A stretch of 33,776 nucleotides of DNA from Paracoccaceae bacterium (GCA_027484915.1 JAIXSA010000121.1:1-33776), one strand, 5' to 3'; shown: positions 21,266-31,364, counted from the first letter of the stretch. Notes: generated from the letters alone by a model not told the origin. Numbers and translations are program-made.

Positions 21266-23212
21266 TCAGGTTTCGGTCATCACGGGTGGCTGCCCGGTGA
21301 CGGGGTCGCGCAGGGGAAGCTCCTTAAGCATCGTCTCGATCCGGCCGCGCTGGCTGGAGGGGTAGGCGTCCAGCGACGGCAGTCCTTCGGAAAGCGCCCG
21401 CAGGATCACGTCGCGCGCGATCGGGGCCGCCGCCGTCGACCCGCCACCGCCATGTTCGACGACCACCGCCACGGCATAGCGCGGCGCGTCATAGGGCGCG
21501 AAGCCGACGAACAGAGCATGGTCCCGCCGGTTCCAGGGCAGGTCCTCGTTCGAGATCACCCCGGCATCGCGTTCCGCCTTCGAGATGTTGCGGACCTGGC
21601 TGGTCCCGGTCTTGCCGGCCATGACCATCGTCGGCTCGACAATCCGGCTGGACTTCGCGGTGCCGTGTTCGCCGTTCACCACCTCGTACATGCCATTGCG
21701 GACTGCGGCGAGGTATTCGGGCGGGACCTCCAGCGGCACGGCATCGGGGACCGGCATTTCCTTGTCGTTGACCATCCGCACGAGACGCGGCGCGACGGCG
21801 CGGCCCGAGGCGATGCGCGCGGTCATCACCGCAAGCTGCAGTGGCGAGGTCAGAACATAGCCCTGGCCGATCGAGGCATTGATCGTGTCGCCGATGCGCC
21901 AGTCCTGCTTGTGGCGTTCCAGCTTCCACTGCTTGTTCGGCATGATCCCTTCGGTGATCGCCGACATCGGGATGTCGAACTTTTGGCCGAGGCCCAGCTT
22001 GCGGCCCATCTCGGCCATCTTGTCTATGCCGACCTTCTGCGCGACGTCGTAGTAGAAGACGTCGCAGCTTTTCGCGAGGCTTTCGGTCAATCCAACGCGA
22101 CCATGGCCGCCGCGGGAATGGCAATGGAACCGCCTACCGCCGAATTCCAGGTAACCCGGGCAATAGACCGTATGGTTGGTGTCGATCACGCCCGCTTCAA
22201 GCGCAGCGAGGGCTGTGACCATCTTGAAGGTCGACCCCGGCGGATAGGCGCCCGAGACAGTCTTGTTCGCCAGGGGGCGATGGTCGTTGTCCATCAGCGC
22301 CTTGTAGTCGGTGTGGCTGATCCCGCGCACGAAGAGGTTGGGGTCGAAGGACGGGGCCGAGGCGCAACAGACGATGTCGCCGTTCGTCACGTCGATCACC
22401 ACGACAGCGGCACTTTCAGTGCCAAGCCGGACCTGGGCAAAGTTTTGCAGGTCAGCGTCGATCGTCAGGCGGATGTCGGTGCCGGGGTCGCCCTCCTGCC
22501 GTTCCAGCTCGCGCATGACGCGGCCGGCAGAGTTCACCTCGATCCGCTTGGTCCCGGCTTCGCCGCGAAGGGTGTCCTCCATCCACTTCTCGACGCCGAT
22601 CTTGCCGATCTGGAACTTGGGGATCTTCAGCAGGGGATCGGGATTCTCCAGCCCCTCAAGGTCCTTTTCGCTGACCGGGCCGACGTAGCCGACGACATGG
22701 GCAAAGTCCGTGTCCAGCGGATAGCGGCGGGACTGGCCGACCTCGGGGACCACGCCGGGCAGCGCGGGGGCGTTGATCGCCACCTTCGAGAAATCATCCC
22801 AGGACAGACGCTCGGCCACTGTGACCGGGACGAAGGCGGACAGCGCATTCACCTCTTCGACCGAGCTTTGCAGCTCTTCTGCGGTCATCGGGATGATGGT
22901 GGCCAGCCTGCGCAGGACCAGCTCGACATCGCCCGCCGCTTCGCGCGTGATGACGACGCGGTAGTTCTGTTCGCTGCCGGCGATCACCTTGCCGTTGCGG
23001 TCCTGGATCAGGCCGCGCACCGGGGGGATAAGACGGATGTTGATGCGGTTTTCCTCGGCCAGAAGCTTGAATTCGTCGGCCTGGTCCACCTGCAGATAGC
23101 GCATCCGGGCGCCAAGGACGGCCACCATCGCGCCCATCGCGCCGCCCAGCATCAAGGTGCGCCGGTTCAGCGTGCGGTTGCTTTCTTCGGTGTCGCGGGG
23201 GTTGCGCCTCAC
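21266..23212 (-). CDS. mrdA: Penicillin-binding protein 2 (D,D-transpeptidase of the Rod system)
   Basis: A 648-residue class B PBP that cross-links peptidoglycan during elongation. One N-terminal membrane span (about residues 20-36) is followed by the dimerisation domain and the transpeptidase domain with STFK (327-330, nucleophile Ser327), SCD (382-384) and KTGT (534-537). The start is GTG at 23212: its bases overlap the mreD stop as GTGA, and the first residues RRNPRDTEESNRTLNRRTL fit PBP2 proteins. Longer readings enter mreD. It is followed by rodA, its functional partner. Confidence 0.95.
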   Translation of the reverse strand: MRRNPRDTEESNRTLNRRTLMLGGAMGAMVAVLGARMRYLQVDQADEFKLLAEENRINIRLIPPVRGLIQDRNGKVIAGSEQNYRVVITREAAGDVELVLRRLATIIPMTAEELQSSVEEVNALSAFVPVTVAERLSWDDFSKVAINAPALPGVVPEVGQSRRYPLDTDFAHVVGYVGPVSEKDLEGLENPDPLLKIPKFQIGKIGVEKWMEDTLRGEAGTKRIEVNSAGRVMRELERQEGDPGTDIRLTIDADLQNFAQVRLGTESAAVVVIDVTNGDIVCCASAPSFDPNLFVRGISHTDYKALMDNDHRPLANKTVSGAYPPGSTFKMVTALAALEAGVIDTNHTVYCPGYLEFGGRRFHCHSRGGHGRVGLTESLAKSCDVFYYDVAQKVGIDKMAEMGRKLGLGQKFDIPMSAITEGIMPNKQWKLERHKQDWRIGDTINASIGQGYVLTSPLQLAVMTARIASGRAVAPRLVRMVNDKEMPVPDAVPLEVPPEYLAAVRNGMYEVVNGEHGTAKSSRIVEPTMVMAGKTGTSQVRNISKAERDAGVISNEDLPWNRRDHALFVGFAPYDAPRYAVAVVVEHGGGGSTAAAPIARDVILRALSEGLPSLDAYPSSQRGRIETMLKELPLRDPVTGQPPVMTET

Positions 23213-23748
23213 AGCCGTCTCCCGAAATTGTCCACTTCGCCGGTCGCGGGCTTGCGCAGGTCCAGCGCCTGCCGCGACAGGCCCACGACCACCGGATAGA
23301 CCGCGATGGACCAAAGGACCTGCACGATGGCAAACCCGAAGGGAGCCTGCGGCACGAAGGCAATCCCAAGCACCAGCCGGTAGATCAGCATCATGCCCAG
23401 CATGACGCCCGACACAAGCAGCCATTCGACCACGAAGCTTAACTCTCGCGTGAGCGCGATGCGCCCGCGCAGGAATTCGGTCGCCAGGATCACGATGGCG
23501 GTCCATAGGCCGGGGGGCCGCATCAGGATCAGGTCCTCTGCCAGGATCACGACCAGGATCAGCGGCATCGGCAGGAAATCGGGTCGCCGCACGATCCAGG
23601 CCATGATCACGCAGATCAGAAGGTCCGGTCCCGGCAGCGCGCCGGGGGCGTTGCCGAGGGGCAGAAGACGGATGAACAGCAGCACCAGCGCAATCAACAG
23701 GAAGAGACCGCGGAAGATCAGTTGCTCCTGACGCCAGAAGTCACCCAT
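23209..23748 (-). CDS. mreD: Rod shape-determining protein MreD
   Basis: A 179-residue membrane protein with about five hydrophobic segments, part of the MreBCD elongation complex. PDLLICVIMAWIVRRPDFLP with LAEDLILMRPPGLW is the conserved MreD core. The ATG (23748) overlaps the end of mreC by 8 bp, and the stop overlaps the GTG start of mrdA, so all three are translationally coupled. The longer open frame to 24054 only reads mreC in another phase. Confidence 0.92.
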   Translation of the reverse strand: MGDFWRQEQLIFRGLFLLIALVLLFIRLLPLGNAPGALPGPDLLICVIMAWIVRRPDFLPMPLILVVILAEDLILMRPPGLWTAIVILATEFLRGRIALTRELSFVVEWLLVSGVMLGMMLIYRLVLGIAFVPQAPFGFAIVQVLWSIAVYPVVVGLSRQALDLRKPATGEVDNFGRRL

Positions 23749-24742
23749 CGGCGGCCTCCGTCGCGGGGCCCTCGGCGGCGCCGGAGCCTGCGTCCTCGAC
23801 ATTGCCGCCCTCGGTGGGGGCGGGCTGAGCCCCCGCGGCAGCTTCGGCGGCCCCGGCCGAGGTGTCGGGCAGCGGGGCCGAGGCCGGGGGGGCAACCAGA
23901 CTGCCGGGGTCGGTGATCGGTTCCAGGTTGTGGCTGCGCAGCACGCGCAGGAATTCAAGCCGCTGGTAATCGGCAGCCAGCACCACGCGCAACCGCTTGT
24001 CGGTGCCAAGAGCGACCTGACCCACCAGCAGGCCGGCGGGGAAGACCTCGCCATCGCCCGAGGTCACGACGCGGTCGCCGGGGCGGACCTCGTCGGTATC
24101 CTCGATGAACTCCAGCGGCGGCAGGGGCGAGTTGTCGCCAGAGAGAAGGGCCTTCTGTCCGGAGGGCTGGATCGTCACCGGGATCCGGCTGTTGCTGTCA
24201 GTCACCAGGATCACGCGCGAGGTGCGGTGCCCTACGCCCGAGATGCGGCCGACGAGCCCGATGCCATCCATCGTGGCCCAGCCGTCGCGGATGCCGTCCC
24301 GCTCGCCCACGTTCAGCAGGACGGACTGGCGGAAGGGGCTGCCGCTGTCGGCCATGACCACGCCGGTGACATGGGTCAGCTTGGGGTCGAGCCGCACGTT
24401 GTTCAGGTCAAGAAGGCGTGCGTTCTTCTGTTCAAGCTGAAGCGCCGCCTCTTTCCAGGCCTTCATCTGCTGCAACTCGCGCTTCAGTTCCTGGTTCTGT
24501 TCGTAGATGCGGCTGTAGGACTGGAAATCGTCGATCATCCCCGCGACCATCGTGATCGGTCGCATCGCCCAGTCGAAGTTCGGCACGACCGCATCGATCA
24601 GCGCCGCGCGAAAGCGTTCGACGCGCGGGGAATCGATACGCCACAGCAGGAAGATCGCCAGCAGGAACAGCACCGCGATCCAGACCAGCAGCCTACGAAG
24701 CGGGCGCGAGTATTCCTCGGGGGCGGTGCGGTTCTTGGCCAC
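23741..24742 (-). CDS. mreC: Rod shape-determining protein MreC
   Basis: A 333-residue bitopic inner-membrane protein whose periplasmic part scaffolds PBP2 and RodA. A transmembrane helix lies at about 17-34, a coiled coil at about 70-115 (YEQNQELKRELQQMKAWKEA region), and the beta-domain core includes VGRISGVGHRTSRVILVTD. The last 60 residues are an Ala/Pro/Gly-rich low-complexity tail, common in alphaproteobacterial MreC. The start is GTG at 24742, with AAGGAAG about 10 bases upstream, 43 bp after mreB. Confidence 0.94.
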   Translation of the reverse strand: MAKNRTAPEEYSRPLRRLLVWIAVLFLLAIFLLWRIDSPRVERFRAALIDAVVPNFDWAMRPITMVAGMIDDFQSYSRIYEQNQELKRELQQMKAWKEAALQLEQKNARLLDLNNVRLDPKLTHVTGVVMADSGSPFRQSVLLNVGERDGIRDGWATMDGIGLVGRISGVGHRTSRVILVTDSNSRIPVTIQPSGQKALLSGDNSPLPPLEFIEDTDEVRPGDRVVTSGDGEVFPAGLLVGQVALGTDKRLRVVLAADYQRLEFLRVLRSHNLEPITDPGSLVAPPASAPLPDTSAGAAEAAAGAQPAPTEGGNVEDAGSGAAEGPATEAADG

Positions 24743-24785
24743 GTGTCAGGCTTCCTTAGCGGCGCGGCGCGGCGTGCGGGCAGGC

Positions 24786-25964
<1,179 letters not shown>

Positions 25965-26049
25965 TCACCCAGGTTTGCATCTAACTTTCCGGCTTTCTTG
26001 CACTAATCCGATATGTCACCGTCCGAGGGCAACAGGACAGGATCGCGCG

Positions 26050-26802
26050 ATGGCAGGGACCGGGCGGGTGGCACTGGTGACGGGGGCAGGATCGCCGGGG
26101 GGAATCGGTTTTGCGACCGCCAGGGCATTGGTAAACGCAGGCGTGCGCGTCGCGATCACCGCAACCTCGGCCCGCATCCGCGACCGCGCGGCCGAGCTTG
26201 GCTGCTTGGCCCATCTTGCCGACCTGACCGACCCGGCGCAGGTGGAAGACCTGGTCTCGGCGGTCGAGGCACGGCTGGGTCCGGTCGAGATCCTGGTGAA
26301 CAACGCCGGCATGGTGCAGACCGGAAAGACGGTTGCCGACGGGCTTCTCGCCGATATCGACGATGCCGCCTGGGCGCACCATCTGGCGCTGAACCTGAAC
26401 ACCACGTTTCACTGCTGCCGCGCCGTCCTACCCGGAATGGCCGCGCGCGGCTTTGGCCGGATCGTCAACATCGCCTCGGTCACCGGGCCGATGGTCACCT
26501 TCCCCGGCGTCGCGGGCTACTCCACCGCCAAGGCCGCCGTGGCCGGTCTGACCCGGTCCATCGCGCTGGAATACGGGCCGCACGGCGTGACCTGCAACGC
26601 CGTCCTGCCCGGCTGGATCGCCACGGAAAGCCAGACGCCGGAGGAAGCCCGGGCGGGCCTTGCCACACCCTTGGGTCGGTCCGGGACACCTGACGAGGTC
26701 GCGGCCTGTGCGGCTTTCCTGGCGTCGGACGCGGCCAGCTATGTCACCGGCGCGATGCTGGTCGTCGACGGCGGCAACGTGCTGCAGGACATGCGCGGCT
26801 AA
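26050..26802 (+). CDS. SDR family oxidoreductase (FabG-like)
   Basis: A 250-residue classical short-chain dehydrogenase/reductase. Cofactor motif TGAGSPGGIG (11-20), NNAG (84-87), catalytic Ser143 (NIASVTG), Tyr157 and Lys161 (YSTAK). The C-terminal YVTGAMLVVDGG is typical of FabG-like enzymes. The substrate cannot be predicted, and there is no acyl-carrier-protein gene nearby to support a fatty-acid role. ATG at 26050 follows AGGA; a longer frame from 25942 enters the mreB promoter region. It is divergent from mreB, and its stop codon overlaps the stop of the convergent GFA gene by 4 bp. Confidence 0.9.
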   Translation: MAGTGRVALVTGAGSPGGIGFATARALVNAGVRVAITATSARIRDRAAELGCLAHLADLTDPAQVEDLVSAVEARLGPVEILVNNAGMVQTGKTVADGLLADIDDAAWAHHLALNLNTTFHCCRAVLPGMAARGFGRIVNIASVTGPMVTFPGVAGYSTAKAAVAGLTRSIALEYGPHGVTCNAVLPGWIATESQTPEEARAGLATPLGRSGTPDEVAACAAFLASDAASYVTGAMLVVDGGNVLQDMRG

Positions 26803-27212
26803 TCGGGCGCCGCACCGGGAAAGCTGGGCAACAGCGGCTCTGCCGGGTCCCAGGCGACGGCGCTGGCGGTGTGGATCGCGAAGCCTGGCGCAAAGCGGTC
26901 GGGCGCGCCAATACTGCCGGCGTAGAAGATGCGCACCTCGGGGGCCGAGCCGGGAACCGCGTAGGCCCGACTGCCGCAGGTGGGGCAGAAGTGCCGCTGG
27001 ATGCCGCCGCCGTTCTGCGCAGTGTCGGAATAGCTGCTGGTCCGCCCCTCCAGATGCACCTTCGTCGCGGCAAAGCCCAAGAACGGCGTGTGCCCGCAGC
27101 CCGAGAGGCGGCGGCAATGGTCGCAATGGCAGAAGCCCTGGAAATCGGGTGCGCCCTCGGCGCTCCAGCGGAACTGACCGCAAAGGCAGGCGCCAAAAAG
27201 CCGGTCAGGCAT
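26799..27212 (-). CDS. GFA family protein (CENP-V/GFA zinc-binding fold)
   Basis: A 137-residue protein with the GFA cysteine pattern: CLC (9-11), CHCDHC (28-33) and CPTCG (76-80), expected to bind zinc. Members include glutathione-dependent formaldehyde-activating enzyme, but most are uncharacterised. ATG at 27212 follows the strong site GGAGG; a TTG one codon earlier is less likely. It overlaps the end of the methyltransferase gene by 8 bp, so the two form an operon. Its stop overlaps that of the convergent SDR. Confidence 0.88.
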   Translation of the reverse strand: MPDRLFGACLCGQFRWSAEGAPDFQGFCHCDHCRRLSGCGHTPFLGFAATKVHLEGRTSSYSDTAQNGGGIQRHFCPTCGSRAYAVPGSAPEVRIFYAGSIGAPDRFAPGFAIHTASAVAWDPAEPLLPSFPGAAPD

Positions 27213-27627
27213 CAATGTCCTCCACGCGGATCGGGGGGCGGTCGTCGATGACCAGCAGCCCGCCGGGTTTCAAAAGCCGCTTCAATCGTTGCAAGGCGCG
27301 CCTTCCGGCCTCGGGGTGGCGGCCGTCCAGCGCTCCGACGCGGTGGGCATAGGCCAGGTCGAAAGCCTCTCCCTCCGGGGCGAAGTCTTCGATGGCGGCG
27401 ACCCGGAACTCCAGCTGGCCCGAGGCGATCTCGGCGGCAGAGCCCCGGACCGCCTGAGCGATCGCGGTGGCAGACCGGTCGATAGCGACAACCTTGCCGT
27501 CCCCGATGCGTGCCGCCACCGCACGGGCGGCGACGCCGGGGCCGCAGCCGATTTCCAGCACCCGCATCCCAGGGGTCAGGGGCAAGGCCTCGACGGCCTG
27601 CCGCAGCCGGTCGGATATCTGCGCCAT
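27205..27627 (-). CDS. Small class I SAM-dependent methyltransferase
   Basis: A 140-residue protein consisting mainly of the Rossmann core. Motif I is VLEIGCGPGV (23-32), Asp50 ends strand 2 (VVAID), and FDLAYAHRVGAL (89-100) and LKPGGLLVIDD (119-129) correspond to motifs IV and VI. It is shorter than most class I enzymes and lacks an obvious substrate-binding extension. The start at 27627 has GGGAG upstream. The stop overlaps the start of the GFA gene. Substrate unknown. Confidence 0.85.
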   Translation of the reverse strand: MAQISDRLRQAVEALPLTPGMRVLEIGCGPGVAARAVAARIGDGKVVAIDRSATAIAQAVRGSAAEIASGQLEFRVAAIEDFAPEGEAFDLAYAHRVGALDGRHPEAGRRALQRLKRLLKPGGLLVIDDRPPIRVEDIDA

Positions 27628-27651
27628 CGGCTCCCTCGCCTGTCGCCTGCG

Positions 27652-27876
27652 CTACAACGACGCGATGTCCGCCCGGTTCCCTTGTGCGCTCAAGGGGCCG
27701 CGCAGCGGGTGCCGGACGTCGTCGTGCGGGGCCGGTGCAGGGTCTGCCCGACCATGCACCCTGCCTTCCAGGCCTTCGCGGTCCAGCCCCATATCCGCCA
27801 GCAGGCGGTCGTTCAGACCGCGAAGCTGGGCCAGGTCGCCCTCGGCCTGCCACCAGAACTTCAGTCGCTTCCACAT
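27652..27876 (-). CDS. DUF1127 family small protein
   Basis: A 74-residue peptide. LNDRLLADMGLDREGL (21-36) is the DUF1127 core, preceded by a Trp-rich amphipathic N-terminus (MWKRLKFWW). DUF1127 proteins are small, often Arg-rich, and in some alphaproteobacteria bind RNA or affect phosphate and RNA metabolism; here the C-terminal half is unrelated low-complexity sequence. ATG at 27876 has an excellent AGGAGG site, whereas the upstream ATG at 27939 lies in the LysR operator region. Divergent from the LysR gene. Confidence 0.82.
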   Translation of the reverse strand: MWKRLKFWWQAEGDLAQLRGLNDRLLADMGLDREGLEGRVHGRADPAPAPHDDVRHPLRGPLSAQGNRADIASL

Positions 27877-27925
27877 GTCGGCCTCCTGTCTTGCGAGGCC
27901 CTGTTGTGCCACAGGGGAATTTCTG

Positions 27926-27944
27926 CGATAATCCGACATTATCG
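27926..27944. promoter_or_regulatory. Perfect inverted repeat, probable LysR operator
   Basis: CGATAAT (27926-27932), five bases, ATTATCG (27938-27944). It lies in the 95-bp divergent region between the DUF1127 gene and the LysR gene, and contains the T-N11-A arrangement typical of LysR-family sites. Confidence 0.6.
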
Positions 27945-27971
27945 GAATAAGCTTTGAAGCAGAGATAATGA

Positions 27972-28859
27972 ATGCGGGGCAGCGACTACGCCGAGCTTCG
28001 GGCCTTTGCCGCCGTGGTGCGGCACGGCAGCTTTACCAGCGCGGCGGCGCATCTTGGGGTCTCGCCCTCGGCGCTAAGCCAGACGATCCGCGCGCTGGAG
28101 GACCGGCTTGGCCAGCGCCTCTTGAACCGGACGACGCGCAGTGTCGCCCCCAGTGTTGCAGGACAGGCCCTGGCCGAGCGGCTGCTGCCGGTGCTCGACG
28201 ACCTTGACGGGGTGGTGGACACGGCCTTTGCGGCAGCGGGTGAGGTGTCAGGGCCGTTGCGGCTGAACGTTGTCCGCGTGGCGGTGCCCGCCTTGGCGCA
28301 GATGCTGCCCGGTTTCCTGGCCCGCCATCCCCGCGTGACCGTCCAGGTCGAGGCAAGCGATGCGCTGGTCGACATCGTGGCGCAGGGCTTCGACGCGGGC
28401 ATTCGCCTGGCCGAGCGGCTGGAGGGCGACATGATCGCCGTGCCCTTCGGTGGGCCGTTGCGGATGGCCGTGGTCGCGGCGCCTGCCTATCTGGCCGGGC
28501 GCCAGACCCCACAGCATCCGCGGGACCTGGAACAGGAGGAGTGTCTGGTGGCGCTCGCCCCCTCGACCGGCACGCCCTACAAGTGGGAGCTGGACAAGGA
28601 CGGTGTAGACCTGCGCATTCCCGTCACTGGCCGCCTGATCGGGTCGGACCTGCGCCTGCGACTGGCGGCCTGTCTGGCCGGTGTGGGGATCGGCTATTTC
28701 TTCGAATCCGAGGTGGCCGAGCACCTGGCCACGGGTCGTCTGCTGCGGTTGCTGGACGATTGGACCCCGCCGTTCCCTGGCTGCTACCTCTACTACCCCA
28801 GCCGCCGCAACCAGTCGCCGCCCTTGGCTGCTTTTGTGGACCATCTCAGGCAGCAATAG
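27972..28859 (+). CDS. LysR family transcriptional regulator
   Basis: A 295-residue LTTR. The winged helix covers about residues 5-65 (FAAVVRHGSFTSAAAHLGVS and PSALSQTIRALEDRLGQRLL), and the effector domain about 90-295 (SGPLRLNV, FLARHPRVTVQVE, FDAGIRLAERL). The sequence is of the CrgA/DmlR-like subgroup. ATG at 27972 is in frame with the conserved start of the HTH; the ribosome-binding site is weak. The divergent DUF1127 gene and the inverted repeat between them are natural targets. The effector is unknown. Confidence 0.9.
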   Translation: MRGSDYAELRAFAAVVRHGSFTSAAAHLGVSPSALSQTIRALEDRLGQRLLNRTTRSVAPSVAGQALAERLLPVLDDLDGVVDTAFAAAGEVSGPLRLNVVRVAVPALAQMLPGFLARHPRVTVQVEASDALVDIVAQGFDAGIRLAERLEGDMIAVPFGGPLRMAVVAAPAYLAGRQTPQHPRDLEQEECLVALAPSTGTPYKWELDKDGVDLRIPVTGRLIGSDLRLRLAACLAGVGIGYFFESEVAEHLATGRLLRLLDDWTPPFPGCYLYYPSRRNQSPPLAAFVDHLRQQ

Positions 28860-28934
28860 GCTCCCCCGTGAATGCGGGCGCGGGGCCGACACCATTTGCT
28901 GGACCCCGGACATCACGGCGGCTAAACGCCGGGC

Positions 28935-29684
28935 ATGACAGATCCCGTCTTTCTTCCAGGCGTTCCCGCCGAGCGCGTTCTTGCGGCCTTGCGCCGGTCA
29001 CCCGGCGGCGAGCTGGCCTCGGGCAAGTTTGACAGCCCCGAATCCTCGGCCGCGCTTGCCGTCAATGCCTTCGGCTGGTTCCTGGACCGTCCCCGGTCCT
29101 TGCCGCCCCTGCCCGGCGTCCCGATGGGCCATCCTGAAACGGTTGAGGTCGAGGCCGAGATGCGGTTTCCCTGGGCGGGAGGACGGCATCCGTGGCTGGA
29201 TGCGGCAATCCTCTCGGCGACCACGCTGGTCGGGGTAGAGTCTAAGCGCTACGAGCCGTTCCGCCCTCGCAAGGCTGCAGACTTCTCCGAGGCCTACGAC
29301 AGCCGCGACTGGGGCGAAGGGATGGGGCGGTTCGGCGCGGTGCGGCAGGCCTTGGCCTCGGGTCAGCTATCCTACCGGCATCTGGACGCGGTGCAGCTGG
29401 TGAAACACGCCTACGGGTTGCGGACGCAAGGTCTGAAACGGGCGCGGGGGGCGGTGCTGGTCTACCTTCACGCCGAGCCAGCGCATTGGGCGAACGGCAA
29501 GCCGCTTGATCCCGCCGGTTTTGCGCGGCACCAGGCCGAGATCGTCGATTTCGCGGGCCGGGTCCGGGGCGACGCTGTGACCTTCGCCAGCCTGCGTTGG
29601 TCCGAGCTATTGGCTGACTGGACGCACCGGGCCGACCTTGCGGCCCATGCAGCGGCGGTGTCGGACAGGTTCGGGCCGCTTTAG
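28935..29684 (+). CDS. Conserved hypothetical protein with PD-(D/E)XK-like motif
   Basis: A 249-residue soluble protein, not assigned to a characterised family. HPWLDAAIL (85-93) with Asp89, followed by LVGVESKRYEPFR (98-110) with Glu102-Ser-Lys104, matches the D...ExK arrangement of the PD-(D/E)XK nuclease fold; I recall restriction-endonuclease-like hypothetical proteins with the same ESK(R)xEPF wording. HLDAVQLVKHAYGLRTQG (residues 149-166) is another conserved-looking block. No methyltransferase partner is adjacent, so a restriction role is doubtful. ATG at 28935 lacks a clear ribosome-binding site but lies next to a small hairpin, GGCG/CGCC. Composition is like the surroundings. Confidence 0.7.
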   Translation: MTDPVFLPGVPAERVLAALRRSPGGELASGKFDSPESSAALAVNAFGWFLDRPRSLPPLPGVPMGHPETVEVEAEMRFPWAGGRHPWLDAAILSATTLVGVESKRYEPFRPRKAADFSEAYDSRDWGEGMGRFGAVRQALASGQLSYRHLDAVQLVKHAYGLRTQGLKRARGAVLVYLHAEPAHWANGKPLDPAGFARHQAEIVDFAGRVRGDAVTFASLRWSELLADWTHRADLAAHAAAVSDRFGPL

Positions 29685-29748
29685 CGGCTGCCCTTGATGG
29701 CTAACGGATCTTTAATGCCCGCAGCCAAGTGACTGAAATCGTTAAGCT

Positions 29749-29780
29749 GGCCCCGGTGCCCACGCGTGGGCACCGGGGCC
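29749..29780. terminator. Perfect 32-bp palindrome, bidirectional terminator candidate
   Basis: Arms starting GGCCCCGGTGCCCACG meet at the centre without a loop. It lies between the convergent stops of the ESK protein (29684) and leuA (29788). GCTCTCTTTA follows on the plus strand, so it may end both transcripts. Confidence 0.65.
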
Positions 29781-29787
29781 GCTCTCT

Positions 29788-31353
29788 TTACTCGCCGTGG
29801 TACGAGACGGTCTTCACATCCTCGCCCGGCGCGGTCTTCTGACGCCGGATGATCAGGCGATTGAGGGCGTTGATATAGGCCTTGGTCGAGGCGACGATCG
29901 TGTCGGTATCCGCCGAAGATCCTGTCACGATCCGACCTTCCTCCTCCAGCCGGACCGATACCGTCGCCTGCGCGTCGGTCCCTTCCGTGACGGCGTGGAC
30001 CTGATAGACCTGCAGCCGCGCCTTGTGCGGGAAAAGCATCTTCACGCAGTTGAAGGCCGCATCCACCGGGCCATCGCCGGTGGCGTCGATGTGGTGGTCC
30101 TTCCCGTCGATCGTCAGGATCATGTCGGCTTCCTGCGGGCCTTCGGTCCCGCAGATGACCCGCAGCTTCTTCAGCTGGAGGTATTCGTAGGCGTCGTTGG
30201 TCTGCTCGTCACTGACCAGCGCGATGAGGTCGTCGTCGTAGACCTCCTTCTTGCGGTCGGCCAGCGCCTTGAAGCGGACGAAGACGTCGTTCAGCTGGTT
30301 GTCGGCCAGCTCGAACCCCAGCTCCTTGAGCTTCGCCCGCAGGGCGGCCCGTCCGGAGTGCTTGCCCATCGCGATGTTCTTCTGGGTCAGCCCGATGTCC
30401 TCGGGCCGCATGATCTCGAAGGTCTGGACGTTCTTCAGGACCCCGTCCTGATGGATGCCGGATTCGTGCAGGAAGGCGTTCTTGCCGACGATGGCCTTGT
30501 TGAACTGGACCGGGAAGCCCGAGACTTGGGAGACGCGGCGGGAGAGGTTCATGATCTTGGTGGTGTCGATGCCGGTCTGGAACGGCAGGATGTCATTGCG
30601 GACCCGCATGGCCATCACGACCTCTTCCAGCGCCGTGTTTCCCGCGCGTTCGCCGAGGCCGTTGATCGTGCATTCGATCTGTCTTGCCCCGGCTTCAACG
30701 GCGGCCAGGGCGTTGGCGGTCGCCATGCCGAGGTCGTTGTGACAGTGGGTGGCGAAGATGATCGTGTCGGCTCCCGGGACGCGGTCGAGGAGCATCTTGA
30801 TGATCTTCGCGCTCTCCATCGGGTAGGTGTAGCCGACGGTGTCGGGGATGTTGATCGTCGTCGCCCCGGCCTTGATCGCGATTTCGACGACGCGGCAGAG
30901 GTAGTCGGGTTCGGTCCGGGTCGCGTCCATCGGGGACCACTGGACGTTGTCGCAGAGGTTCCTCGCGTGGGTAACCGTCTCGTGGATCCGCTCGGCCATC
31001 TGGTCCATGTCGAGGTTCGGGATGGCGCGGTGCAGGGGGGAGGTGCCGATGAAGGTGTGGATGCGGGGGGACTTCGCGTGGCGAACGGCCTCCCAGCAGC
31101 GGTCGATGTCCTTGAAGTTCGCGCGGGCGAGGCCGCAGATGGTGCTGGTCTTGGCCCGCTTGGAAATCTCGGAGACGGCGGCGAAGTCGCCTTCGCTGGC
31201 GATGGGGAAGCCGGCCTCGATGATGTCGACCCCCATCTCGTCGAGGAGGGAGGCGATCTCCAGCTTTTCCTCGTGGGTCATGGTCGCGCCGGGGCTTTGC
31301 TCGCCGTCGCGGAGGGTGGTGTCGAAGATGACGACTTTATCTTGGGTGGTCAT
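29788..31353 (-). CDS. leuA: 2-isopropylmalate synthase
   Basis: LeuA condenses acetyl-CoA with 2-oxoisovalerate in the first committed step of leucine biosynthesis. The 521-residue enzyme has DTTLRDGEQSPG (11-22), the metal-binding HCHNDLG (203-209), GLGERAGN and HESGIHQDG. The C-terminal 120 residues contain the regulatory LeuA dimer domain that senses leucine. ATG at 31353 follows AAAAGGA. A leader peptide and stem structures upstream (31365-31511) suggest expression is also controlled by leucine supply. The gene is monocistronic here, with a palindromic terminator downstream. Confidence 0.96.
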   Translation of the reverse strand: MTTQDKVVIFDTTLRDGEQSPGATMTHEEKLEIASLLDEMGVDIIEAGFPIASEGDFAAVSEISKRAKTSTICGLARANFKDIDRCWEAVRHAKSPRIHTFIGTSPLHRAIPNLDMDQMAERIHETVTHARNLCDNVQWSPMDATRTEPDYLCRVVEIAIKAGATTINIPDTVGYTYPMESAKIIKMLLDRVPGADTIIFATHCHNDLGMATANALAAVEAGARQIECTINGLGERAGNTALEEVVMAMRVRNDILPFQTGIDTTKIMNLSRRVSQVSGFPVQFNKAIVGKNAFLHESGIHQDGVLKNVQTFEIMRPEDIGLTQKNIAMGKHSGRAALRAKLKELGFELADNQLNDVFVRFKALADRKKEVYDDDLIALVSDEQTNDAYEYLQLKKLRVICGTEGPQEADMILTIDGKDHHIDATGDGPVDAAFNCVKMLFPHKARLQVYQVHAVTEGTDAQATVSVRLEEEGRIVTGSSADTDTIVASTKAYINALNRLIIRRQKTAPGEDVKTVSYHGE

Positions 31354-31364
31354 GGGGGGTCCTT

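Noticed and set aside
21242-23299. 685-codon frame antisense to mrdA
   Set aside because: Same antisense effect; mrdA has all catalytic motifs on the minus strand.
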